Source: Holophagales bacterium UBA5704 (lineage in GTDB: Bacteria > Acidobacteriota > Thermoanaerobaculia > Multivoradales > UBA5704). Taken from it: a stretch of 29,741 nucleotides of DNA. Position 1 is the stretch's first letter. Each line of letters begins with the position of its first letter. The notes under the pieces are model-generated. The model saw only the letters and a program-made list of their open reading frames with translations. It was not told the DNA's origin and searched no databases. Positions 23,745 to 29,741 of the stretch are shown here, piece by piece. Where the stretch lies: NCBI GenBank assembly GCA_002420005.1, contig DIHE01000185.1, forward strand, positions 6,926-36,666, read 5' to 3'. The translations under genes were made by a program, and so were the position numbers.

Positions 23745-23759
23745 GACCATTCTATGGTC
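23745..23759. promoter_or_regulatory. GACCAT-TCT-ATGGTC palindrome between polA and the divergent small gene
   Basis: A perfect 6+6 bp inverted repeat with a 3-nt centre sits in the 59-nt divergent gap. On the - strand it contains TAGAAT (23754-23749), a 5/6 match to a -10 box about 11 nt before the polA start. If that box is used, the polA mRNA would have almost no leader, which would fit the missing ribosome site. It could be an operator or just a chance palindrome. No -35 box at standard spacing was found. Confidence 0.35.
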
Positions 23760-23797
23760 TGGCCGGATCGGCGGCACGTCACGACAAGGAGGACGCA

Positions 23798-24064
23798 ATG
23801 GAACAAGGAATGGGTCTGATCTCGTGGGTCGTCATGGGACTCCTCGCCGGCCTGATCGCCAAGGCCCTGGTGCCCGGCAAGGACCCCGGCGGATGCTTCA
23901 TCACCGTCCTCATCGGCATCGTGGGCGCCGTCCTCGGCGGCTTCCTCGCCACCTTCCTCGGATTCGGCGGGATCTCGGGGTTCGACTGGCGCAGCCTGGT
24001 GATCGCCGTGGCGGGGGCCGCGGCGCTCCTCGTGCTGCTGCGGCTGTTCCGCGGCAAGAAATAG
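23798..24064 (+). CDS. GlsB/YeaQ/YmgE-family small membrane protein (transglycosylase-associated type)
   Basis: This 88-aa protein is nearly all membrane-spanning. Three hydrophobic segments are visible at about residues 6-24, 34-55 and 63-82, rich in glycine, with the family-typical segment LLAGLIAKALVPGKDPGG near the first loop and a basic C-terminal end (RLFRGKK). ATG 23798 has an AAGGAGG ribosome site. Family members are small inner-membrane proteins often induced by stress; their biochemical function is not established despite the transglycosylase-associated name. It ends 7 nt before the stop of the convergent molybdopterin gene, leaving no room for a separate terminator. Confidence 0.9.
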   Translation: MEQGMGLISWVVMGLLAGLIAKALVPGKDPGGCFITVLIGIVGAVLGGFLATFLGFGGISGFDWRSLVIAVAGAAALLVLLRLFRGKK

Positions 24065-24071
24065 GGGCGGC

Positions 24072-24578
24072 TCACTCCCGCCGGGCTTGCGACAGCAGGT
24101 GGCCGACCTCGGGGAGGATCAGCTTCTCCATCGCGAGGGTGACCGCCTTGGGCGAGCCCGGCAGGAGGAACACCGCCTTGCCGGCGGTCAGGCCGGCGGC
24201 GGCCCGCGACAGCATGGCGGCGGCGCCGACCTGTTGATAGGAGAGGACGCGGAACAGCTCGCCGAAACCGTCGACCGATTGCTCCAGCAACGGCGCGACG
24301 GCGTCGAGCGTCACGTCGCGCGGCGAAAATCCGGTGCCGCCGGTGAGCACCACCACGTCGACCAGGGGGTGCGCCAGCATGCGGCGCAAGGCGCGGCGGA
24401 TGGCGGACACGTCGTCCGCCACCAGCTCCGGGCCTTCCACCCGGTGTCCCCCCGCATGGGCGAGCCCGGAGAGGGTCCGGCCGCTGATGTCGTCCTCGGG
24501 GGACCGGGTGTCGCTCACCGTGATCAGGCCGAAGCCGAGAACCCGGGGCGCCTTCTCGCGATGCTGGTCGGCGCTCAC
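24072..24578 (-). CDS. MogA/MoaB-family molybdopterin adenylyltransferase
   Basis: This is a 168-aa cytosolic protein of the family that adenylylates molybdopterin before metal insertion in molybdenum cofactor synthesis. Motifs seen are GLITVSDTRSPEDDISG near the N-terminus, VVVLTGGTGFSPRDVT (the GGTG-x3-RDVT nucleotide-binding signature), and VFLLPGSPKAV near the end. Length is close to the usual 165-195 aa. The start appears to be GTG at 24578 (VSADQHREKAP), since no in-frame ATG lies upstream within the homologous region; GAGG just before it is very close for a ribosome site, so the start is less certain than the rest. MoaB and MogA cannot be told apart by eye. No other cofactor-synthesis gene is adjacent. 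Confidence 0.88.
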   Translation of the reverse strand: MSADQHREKAPRVLGFGLITVSDTRSPEDDISGRTLSGLAHAGGHRVEGPELVADDVSAIRRALRRMLAHPLVDVVVLTGGTGFSPRDVTLDAVAPLLEQSVDGFGELFRVLSYQQVGAAAMLSRAAAGLTAGKAVFLLPGSPKAVTLAMEKLILPEVGHLLSQARRE

Positions 24579-24618
24579 GCCTCGCAGGGTATCACGGGAG
24601 TGTCCGCTTCTGGGACGA

Positions 24619-24646
24619 GCGCATCCCACCAGCGAACAGGATGCGC
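24619..24646. promoter_or_regulatory. 8+8 bp inverted repeat, candidate upstream activator site
   Basis: GCGCATCC and GGATGCGC form a perfect inverted repeat with a 12-nt centre in the gap between the molybdopterin gene and the adaptor gene. It is centred about 105-110 nt before the predicted transcription start of the sigma-54 promoter at 24714, within the distance where NtrC-type enhancer sites usually lie. No T-tract follows, so it is unlikely to be a terminator. Proposed regulator: the activator encoded at 26956. Binding is inferred only. Confidence 0.5.
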
Positions 24647-24713
24647 CGGAACGCCTCTCTGTAGAGCGCTGCAACACACTGACTCCACATCGCTTCTCCC
24701 TTCCACCCCGGCC

Positions 24714-24730
24714 TGGCATGAACCCTGCTA
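24714..24730 (+). promoter_or_regulatory. sigma-54 (-24/-12) promoter of the adaptor-ATPase operon
   Basis: The sequence TGGCATGAACCCTGCTA fits the sigma-54 pattern TGGCAC-N5-TTGCW with two mismatches. The invariant GG (24715-24716) and GC (24727-24728) are separated by exactly 10 nt, as required. Transcription would begin near 24740, giving a leader of about 17 nt that contains the GAGGAG ribosome site at 24748-24753 before ATG 24757. An NtrC-type activator is encoded 2.2 kb downstream. Confidence 0.65.
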
Positions 24731-24756
24731 TCTGACTCGTCGGGTACGAGGAGACT

Positions 24757-26010
24757 ATGGACAAGCCCCGCACTGGACACGCTGAAAAACGCCGCTTGCG
24801 GCGTACCATCTTGATCACACTGGCCGCGATCGTGGTCGTTTCCATCACCGTCGGCATCTCGAAGCTCGAGCCGGCGGCCCCGCAGTTCAGCAAAGACACC
24901 CAGTACACCGGCGAAGCGCAACGCGGGACCTTCCTGCGCAACGTGCGCGGATCCGGCGAGCTGGTTCCCATCGAGATCCAGCAGGTCTCCCTGCCGGTCG
25001 AAGGGCGGGTGGAGCGGATGCCGTTCCTGCCCGGCGTGACGGTGACCGCGGACACGGTCATTCTGGAGATGAGCAACCCCCAGCTGCAACAGGACCTCTT
25101 CGAGGCGGAATCGCAGCTGCGCGGCGGTGAGGCGGATCTCGACAACCTGCGCGCCCAGCTCGACAGCCAGCTGCTGAGCCAGCAGGCGCTGGTCACACAG
25201 GCGGACTCGGAAGCCGAGCAGGCCCGGCTCCAGGTCGAGGCCGACCAGAGATTGTTCAAGGATCAATTGATTCCCGAGCTCGAACTCAAGCTCTCGCGTC
25301 TCCGGGCGGACCAGCTCACCAAGCGGGCCGGCATCGAGAAGGAGCGCTATGAGAGCAGCCGCCGGTCCAACCAGGCGCAGCTCGCCTCGCAGCGCTCCAG
25401 GGTGGAGCAGGCGCGTGCGCTCTACGAGCTGCGGCGGCGGCAGGTGGACATGCTGAGAGTCCGCGCCGGCATCCCGGGTGTTCTCCAGGAGCTGCCGGTG
25501 CAGCTCGGCCAGCGGATGGCCCCTGGCACCACCCTCGCCCGCGTGGCGCGGCCGGAGCGGCTCAAGGCCCAGATCCGCATCCCGGAGGTGCAGGTCAAGG
25601 ATGTCACCGTCGGCATGGACGCCACCATCGACACCCGCAACGGCAAGGTTCCGGGGAAGGTGATCCGCGTCGCTCCCTCCGTTCAGGAAGGCACGGTGAC
25701 CGTGGACGTGGACCTCATCGGTCCCCTCCCGCGCGGCGCCAAGCCCGATCTGTCGATCGACGGCGAGATCCTCATCGAGACGGTGCCCAATGTGGTCTTC
25801 ATTCCGCGGCCCAGCAACGGCGGGGCCGACCAGAAGGTCGAGATGTTCAAGCTGGTGGACGGCGGCAAGGCGGCCGTTCGCGTCCCGGTCCAGTTCGGGC
25901 GTGCCTCGGTCAGCTACATGGAGATCGTGAGCGGGCTGAATCCCGGCGACGTGGTGATCCTCGGTGATCCCTCCCAGTTCGACGGCCACGACCGGATTCG
26001 ATTGAACTGA
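24757..26010 (+). CDS. HlyD/MacA-type periplasmic adaptor of an ABC efflux system
   Basis: This 417-aa protein starts at ATG 24757 after GAGGAG. A single N-terminal membrane anchor (about residues 16-38, ILITLAAIVVVSITVGI) follows a basic segment. It is followed by a lipoyl-like half (ELVPIEIQQVSLPVEGRVERM), a long charged alpha-helical hairpin rich in Q, E, R and L (about residues 105-235), the returning lipoyl half (RAGIPGVLQELPVQLGQRMAPG), and beta-barrel and membrane-proximal domains. This is the layout of adaptors that link an inner-membrane pump to an outer-membrane channel in Gram-negative envelopes. The ATPase gene follows after 88 nt in the same direction. No outer-membrane factor is encoded here. 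The gene is probably transcribed from the sigma-54 promoter at 24714. Confidence 0.93.
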   Translation: MDKPRTGHAEKRRLRRTILITLAAIVVVSITVGISKLEPAAPQFSKDTQYTGEAQRGTFLRNVRGSGELVPIEIQQVSLPVEGRVERMPFLPGVTVTADTVILEMSNPQLQQDLFEAESQLRGGEADLDNLRAQLDSQLLSQQALVTQADSEAEQARLQVEADQRLFKDQLIPELELKLSRLRADQLTKRAGIEKERYESSRRSNQAQLASQRSRVEQARALYELRRRQVDMLRVRAGIPGVLQELPVQLGQRMAPGTTLARVARPERLKAQIRIPEVQVKDVTVGMDATIDTRNGKVPGKVIRVAPSVQEGTVTVDVDLIGPLPRGAKPDLSIDGEILIETVPNVVFIPRPSNGGADQKVEMFKLVDGGKAAVRVPVQFGRASVSYMEIVSGLNPGDVVILGDPSQFDGHDRIRLN

Positions 26011-26098
26011 GCTGGCGCCGGAGTTGATGATTCGAATGACTGCAAGAACCGCCGCCCTTCGCAACCACCGGGCCGGCTGAAAGACCAGGGAGGAAACC

Positions 26099-26842
26099 AT
26101 GAACGCGAACGACACTCTGATTCATCTTGATGGCGTCACCAAGGTCTTTCTGACCGACGAGGTGGAGACTCATGCTCTGGCCGGGATCCACCTGGAGATC
26201 AAGAACGGCGAGTACGTCTCGATCGCCGGTCCTTCCGGTTGCGGCAAGACCACCCTGCTGTCGATCCTCGGGCTGCTCGACACCCCGTCCGACGGCAAGT
26301 ACTGGCTCAATACCAAGGAAGTGGCCAACCTGTCGTTCTCCGAGCGGGCCCGCATCCGCAACCAGGAGATCGGGTTCATCTTCCAGGCGTTCAACCTGAT
26401 CGGCGACTTGACGGTCTACGAGAACGTCGAGCTGCCTCTCACCTATCGCGGCATGCCCTCGAAGGAGCGCAAGGAGCGCGTCCAGGAAGCCCTGGAGCGC
26501 GTCGGCATGTCGCACCGGATGAAGCATTACCCCTCGCAGCTCTCCGGCGGTCAGCAGCAGAGAGTCGCGGTGGCCCGCGCGGTCGTGGGCAAGCCGTCGA
26601 TCCTGCTCGCCGACGAGCCCACCGGCAACCTCGACTCGCGCAACAGTGAGCAGGTCATGGAGCTCCTCGAAGAGCTGCACAAAGACGGCGCGACCATCTG
26701 CATGGTCACCCACGACCCCCGCTTCGCCCGCTACGCCCAGCGCTCGATCCACCTGTTCGACGGCCGTGTCGTCGAAGAGGAGCAGGGTTCGCAGCGCGAG
26801 GCGGATCAGCGCGAGGTCGAGAAGCGGGGCTTCGTCGTCTGA
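26099..26842 (+). CDS. ABC transporter ATP-binding protein, MacB/LolD type
   Basis: This is a 247-aa cytoplasmic ATPase. The ribosome site GGGAGG precedes ATG 26099. Motifs: Walker A GPSGCGKT (44-51), Q-loop FIFQAFN (about 91-97), signature LSGGQQQR (148-155), Walker B ILLADEP with D172 and catalytic E173, and H-loop histidine 205 in MVTHD. The segment IGFIFQAFNLI and the DEPTGNLDSRN run are typical of the MacB/LolD/FtsE class that drives FtsX-type permeases by mechanotransmission. All catalytic residues are intact. A terminator follows immediately, and no permease gene comes next, which is unusual for this family. The permeases at 1759 and 16937 are possible partners. The acidic/basic tail after residue 222 is variable and not part of the core. 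Confidence 0.95.
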   Translation: MNANDTLIHLDGVTKVFLTDEVETHALAGIHLEIKNGEYVSIAGPSGCGKTTLLSILGLLDTPSDGKYWLNTKEVANLSFSERARIRNQEIGFIFQAFNLIGDLTVYENVELPLTYRGMPSKERKERVQEALERVGMSHRMKHYPSQLSGGQQQRVAVARAVVGKPSILLADEPTGNLDSRNSEQVMELLEELHKDGATICMVTHDPRFARYAQRSIHLFDGRVVEEEQGSQREADQREVEKRGFVV

Positions 26843-26873
26843 CCCCCCAACCCGATTCATCGTTTCCCTCCAG

Positions 26874-26913
26874 GGCTGCCTGCTTGAAAGCGGCAGCCTC
26901 TTTTTTTTGTTTT
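26874..26913 (+). terminator. intrinsic terminator after the adaptor-ATPase operon
   Basis: GGCTGCC (26874-26880) pairs perfectly with GGCAGCC (26892-26898), and inner GCTT/AAGC bases can extend the stem. A run of T (26899-26909, interrupted by one C, then GTTTT) follows directly. It lies 32 nt after the ATPase stop and would separate that operon from the regulator gene. Confidence 0.88.
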
Positions 26914-26923
26914 GGCCAGGACG

Positions 26924-26936
26924 GGGTAAAGTACCC
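26924..26936. promoter_or_regulatory. GGGTA-AAG-TACCC palindrome before the regulator gene
   Basis: This is a 5+5 bp perfect inverted repeat with a 3-nt centre, ending 19 nt before the start of the response regulator. It overlaps TAAAGT (26927-26932), a possible -10 box that would start transcription near 26939. It may mark a separate promoter or operator for the regulator-kinase pair. A convincing -35 box was not found, so this is tentative. Confidence 0.3.
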
Positions 26937-26955
26937 TGCACGAGCACCGAGCCCC

Positions 26956-28341
26956 ATGTCTGCCTCGCCTGAAACCCGCAAGCCGCGGGCGCTGATCGCC
27001 GATGACCTCCGCGAGGTCCGGGAGTCCCTGCGCCTCCTCCTCAAGGCGGAGGGCTACGAGACCGAGACCGCCGCCTCGCCGGCCGAGGTCCTCCAGATCG
27101 TCACCACCCGCGATCTCGACGCCGTTCTGATGGACTTGAACTACACCCGTGACACGACCTCGGGGCAGGAGGGGCTCGAGCTGGTCTCTCGCCTGCGCGC
27201 CCTCGACGATTCGCTGCCGATCGTGGTGATGACGGCCTGGGCGAGCGTCAATCTGGCGGTCGAGGCGATGCGCCACGGTGCCCGCGACTTCATCGAGAAG
27301 CCGTGGGAGAACAACCGGCTCCTCTCCGTCCTGCGCACCCAGATCGACCTGGGACGGGCCTTGCGCCGCGGCAAGCACCTGGAGGCGGAGAACGAGCTGC
27401 TGCGCACCGGCGCCCAGGGGGACGGGCCGGCGGCGATGATCGCCACCGCGCCCGAGATGCGGCCGGTGCTCGAGCTCATCGAACGGGTCGGCCCCTCCGA
27501 AGCCAACGTTTTGATCACCGGTGAAAACGGCACCGGCAAGGGCGTCATCGCCCGGGCTCTGCACGCCGTCTCCACGCGCGCCGGCCAGGCCCTGGTCACC
27601 GTCAACACCGGGGGCTTCGCCGAGTCGATCTTCGAGAGCGAGCTGTTCGGCCACGTGCGGGGTGCCTTCACCGATGCCAAGGCGGATCGCGTCGGCCGCT
27701 TCGAGCTGGCCGACCAGGGCACCCTGTTCCTCGACGAGATCGCCAACATCTCTCTGCCGCAACAGGCCAAGCTCCTGCGCGTCCTGGAGACCGGCGAGTT
27801 CGAACGGGTCGGTTCCTCAAAGACCCGGACGGCCGATGTGCGGATCGTGTCGGCGACCAATGCGGACCTGCGCGACGAAGTGGCCCAGGGCCGCTTCCGT
27901 CAGGATCTTCTGTTCCGCCTGAACACCGTGGAGATCCACCTGCCCGCCTTGCGCAACCGGCGTGCGGACATCCCGCCGCTCGCCGAGCATTTCCTGCGCC
28001 AACACGCTTTGCGCTACCGCAAGGAGGTCTCCGGCTTCGAGGACTCCGCCGTGGAGACCCTCCTCTCCCATCCCTGGCCGGGCAACGTGCGCGAGCTGGA
28101 CCATGCCGTGGAACGAGCCGTCCTGATGACCTCCGGCGAGCGGGTGCGGGCGCGCGACCTCGGCTTGCAGGCGCCGGCACCCGCCGCCGGCAGCCTCGAA
28201 GACCTGCCGCTCGAAGACGTCGAGCGGGTGCTGATCCAGAAGGCCCTCGCCCGGTATGGGGGCAACGTCAGCCAGGCTGCCCATGCCCTCGGCCTGTCGC
28301 GCAGCGCCCTCTATCGAAGGCTGGAGAAACATGGCCTCTAG
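26956..28341 (+). CDS. NtrC-family sigma-54 activator response regulator (GAFTDA variant)
   Basis: This is a 461-aa cytoplasmic regulator. The receiver domain (about 10-130) has paired acids in IADDLRE, phosphoacceptor D60 in VLMDLN, the conserved T in VMTAW and the K in FIEKPWEN. The AAA+ domain (about 155-385) has Walker A GENGTGK (189-195), GAFTDA (236-241, codons 27661-27678), Walker B TLFLDEI and arginine motif FRQDLLFRLN. The Fis-type DNA-binding helix-turn-helix is at the end (NVSQAAHALGLSRSALYRRL). The sigma-54 contact loop reads GAFTDA in place of the usual GAFTGA. ATG 26956 gives MSASPETRKPRALIADD; an upstream in-frame ATG at 26884 lies in the terminator and is unlikely. It overlaps the kinase gene by 11 nt. 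It is the likely activator of the promoter at 24714. Confidence 0.94.
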   Translation: MSASPETRKPRALIADDLREVRESLRLLLKAEGYETETAASPAEVLQIVTTRDLDAVLMDLNYTRDTTSGQEGLELVSRLRALDDSLPIVVMTAWASVNLAVEAMRHGARDFIEKPWENNRLLSVLRTQIDLGRALRRGKHLEAENELLRTGAQGDGPAAMIATAPEMRPVLELIERVGPSEANVLITGENGTGKGVIARALHAVSTRAGQALVTVNTGGFAESIFESELFGHVRGAFTDAKADRVGRFELADQGTLFLDEIANISLPQQAKLLRVLETGEFERVGSSKTRTADVRIVSATNADLRDEVAQGRFRQDLLFRLNTVEIHLPALRNRRADIPPLAEHFLRQHALRYRKEVSGFEDSAVETLLSHPWPGNVRELDHAVERAVLMTSGERVRARDLGLQAPAPAAGSLEDLPLEDVERVLIQKALARYGGNVSQAAHALGLSRSALYRRLEKHGL

Positions 28342-29716
28342 CCAGGCCACCCATCGCCTGGAAGGGCGCGGGATCATCCCGACGTTCCTGTTGCTGCGCG
28401 AGTGGCTCGCCGAGCGCCTCACCTTCGAACGGCGCGTCCTTCTCCTCTCCCTGGCGATCGCGATTCCCGGATTCCTGGCGACCCTGGTGCTCTTGTGGAC
28501 GAGCCACTACTCCACCCGCATCCTGGTGGTCGTTTCGATTCTGATGAGCGCCTTGGTCTGGAAGCTCGCCTTGGAGCTGCAGGCGCGGGTGGTCCGCCCT
28601 CTGCACACCCTGGCCAGCCTGCTGGAGGCGGTGCACGAAGGAGACTTCTCGCTGCGCGCCCGTCTGCCGGATCGGGTCGACGCCCTCGGGCAGGTGATGC
28701 ACGAGATCAATGCCATCGCGGAGACCCTGCGCGAGCAGCGCCTCGGCGCGGTCGAAGCCACCGCCCTGCTGCACCGTGTGATGGAGGAGGTCGACGTCGC
28801 GATCTTCGCCCTCGACGACGACGAACGGCTGCGCCTGGTCAACCGGGCCGGCGAGCGCCTGCTGGCCGAGCCGGCGGAACGGCTGCTCGGCCAGGAGGCC
28901 GAAGGGCTCGGCCTGACCGAGCTGCTGGAGGGTGAAGCGGCGCGCACGATCGCCAAGACCTTCCCCAGCGGCCCGGGCCGCTGGGAGATCCGGCGCAGCC
29001 TCTTCCGCGAGCAGGGGCGCCCGCACAAGCTGTTGGTGATCACCGACTTGAGCCAGCCGCTGCGCGAAGAGGAGCGGCAGGCCTGGAGGCGGCTCATCCG
29101 CGTGCTCGGCCATGAGCTCAACAACTCGCTGGCCCCCATTCGTTCGATGGCTTCGACGCTCAACGTCATCCTCGACAAGCAGCCGGACGACTGGCGCGAG
29201 GACATGCGCAGCGGCCTCGACATCATCGCCAACCGCTCCGATGCGCTGATCCGCTTCATGGCCGCCTACGCTCGGCTCGCCAAGCTCCCCCCGCCGCGCC
29301 GTGCCCCGCTGGCGCTCGAGCCGCTGATCCGCCGCATCACCGCGCTCGAGACGCGGCTCCCCGTCTTCGTCGAGAACGGTCCTCCGCTCACCGTCGCGGC
29401 CGATGCCGACCAGATCGAGCAGCTCCTGATCAACCTGCTGCGCAACGCGGTCGACGCGGCCCTGATGACCCGTGGCATGGTGGGGGTGGGCTGGCGCCAG
29501 AACGGCGCCTGGGTGGAGGTGCGGGTGGAGGACGAAGGACCCGGCATCTCGAACAGCGAGAACCTCTTCGTCCCCTTCTACACCACCAAGCCCGAAGGCA
29601 GCGGCATCGGCCTCGCCCTGAGCCGCCAGATCGCCGAAGCGCACGGCGGCACGCTGACGCTCGAAAACCGGAAGGAAGGAAGGGGCTGCGAGGCGCTGCT
29701 GCGCCTGCCGGCGTAG
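28331..29716 (+). CDS. sensor histidine kinase, NtrY-like
   Basis: This is a 461-aa inner-membrane kinase. ATG 28331 overlaps the regulator stop by 11 nt, with GGAG just upstream, so the pair is translationally coupled. Two membrane segments lie near residues 34-56 and 62-82 with almost no periplasmic loop between them, so a large external sensor domain is absent. Next come a HAMP-like linker (VVRPLHTLASLLEAVHEGDF), a PAS-like domain (about 150-255, IFALDDDERLRLVNRAGERLL), the phosphoacceptor H261 in VLGHELNNSLAPI, and a complete ATPase domain: N-box NLLRNAVDAAL, G1 EDEGPGIS, G2 GSGIGLAL. The HELNNSLAPI form is typical of NtrY-type kinases. With short periplasmic exposure it may sense the membrane or a cytosolic ligand; the signal is unknown. 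Confidence 0.94.
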   Translation: MASSQATHRLEGRGIIPTFLLLREWLAERLTFERRVLLLSLAIAIPGFLATLVLLWTSHYSTRILVVVSILMSALVWKLALELQARVVRPLHTLASLLEAVHEGDFSLRARLPDRVDALGQVMHEINAIAETLREQRLGAVEATALLHRVMEEVDVAIFALDDDERLRLVNRAGERLLAEPAERLLGQEAEGLGLTELLEGEAARTIAKTFPSGPGRWEIRRSLFREQGRPHKLLVITDLSQPLREEERQAWRRLIRVLGHELNNSLAPIRSMASTLNVILDKQPDDWREDMRSGLDIIANRSDALIRFMAAYARLAKLPPPRRAPLALEPLIRRITALETRLPVFVENGPPLTVAADADQIEQLLINLLRNAVDAALMTRGMVGVGWRQNGAWVEVRVEDEGPGISNSENLFVPFYTTKPEGSGIGLALSRQIAEAHGGTLTLENRKEGRGCEALLRLPA

Positions 29717-29741
29717 CCCCCTCCCCTGGCCCCTCCCCCGC

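Noticed and set aside
21231..23819. An 862-codon open frame on the + strand opposite polA
   Set aside because: It is a codon-bias shadow of polA and shows no recognisable domain.
26013..26028. A second sigma-54-like match, TGGCGCCGGAGTTGAT, before the ATPase gene
   Set aside because: The GG spacing is right but the -12 element has GA in place of GC, and the ATPase is already served by the upstream promoter.
24592..26115. A 507-codon open frame on the - strand opposite the adaptor gene
   Set aside because: It overlaps the sigma-54 control region and the well-supported adaptor gene and has no domain features.
26884..26955. A longer N-terminus for the response regulator starting at 26884
   Set aside because: The added codons lie in the terminator and leader; the receiver domain begins naturally after ATG 26956.
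28256..28330. A longer N-terminus for the sensor kinase starting at 28256
   Set aside because: It would lie within the DNA-binding helix codons of the regulator; ATG 28331 has a ribosome site and the usual short overlap.

Overview
The window is high-GC DNA that is almost fully coding on both strands. It looks chromosomal and bacterial, most likely from an Acidobacteriota-type organism. That assignment is an inference from gene content: a large duplicated MacB/FtsX-type permease of the ADOP kind (acidobacterial duplicated orphan permease), a second orphan permease, a HlyD-plus-ATPase efflux pair beside an NtrC/NtrY-type two-component system, and ordinary single-copy housekeeping genes. A relative such as Gemmatimonadota or a myxobacterium is not excluded.

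Region 1 (1-16935, + strand) is the end of a nonribosomal peptide synthetase (NRPS) locus. The left edge cuts an NRPS gene; the visible part is the end of an adenylation domain, a GGDSI-type carrier domain and a complete epimerization domain. It is followed 8 nt later by an 807-aa ABC permease gene, and 24 nt after that by a 4242-aa NRPS with four C-A-T modules. The synthetase ends on a carrier domain and has no thioesterase, so the release step is not in this window. The first condensation domain looks like the type that accepts a D-configured donor, which fits the upstream epimerization domain. The inferred order across the junction is D-residue, hydrophobic residue, unassigned residue, hydrophobic residue, Ala/Gly-like residue.

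Region 2 (16937-20524, - strand) holds an ADOP-type permease that converges on the NRPS with a single base between their stop codons, then a glycosyltransferase-like gene. Region 3 (20566-24578) is housekeeping: an OsmC-family protein (+), DNA polymerase I with a degenerate proofreading domain (-), a small GlsB/YeaQ-type membrane protein (+) and a MogA/MoaB-type molybdopterin protein (-). The osmC-polA gap contains a symmetric array of 9-nt repeats.

Region 4 (24600-29716, + strand) is an efflux and signalling unit: a HlyD/MacA-type adaptor and a MacB/LolD-type ATPase, then a strong intrinsic terminator, then a sigma-54 activator response regulator and its overlapping sensor kinase. A good -24/-12 sigma-54 promoter with an upstream 8+8 bp inverted repeat lies just before the adaptor gene. 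The simplest reading is that the kinase/regulator pair controls the adaptor-ATPase operon. That operon has no permease of its own here, while two permeases without ATPases lie beside the NRPS, so all of these parts may form one export system; this is a hypothesis. No tRNA, rRNA, CRISPR array or insertion sequence was seen, and no gap between genes exceeds about 180 nt.
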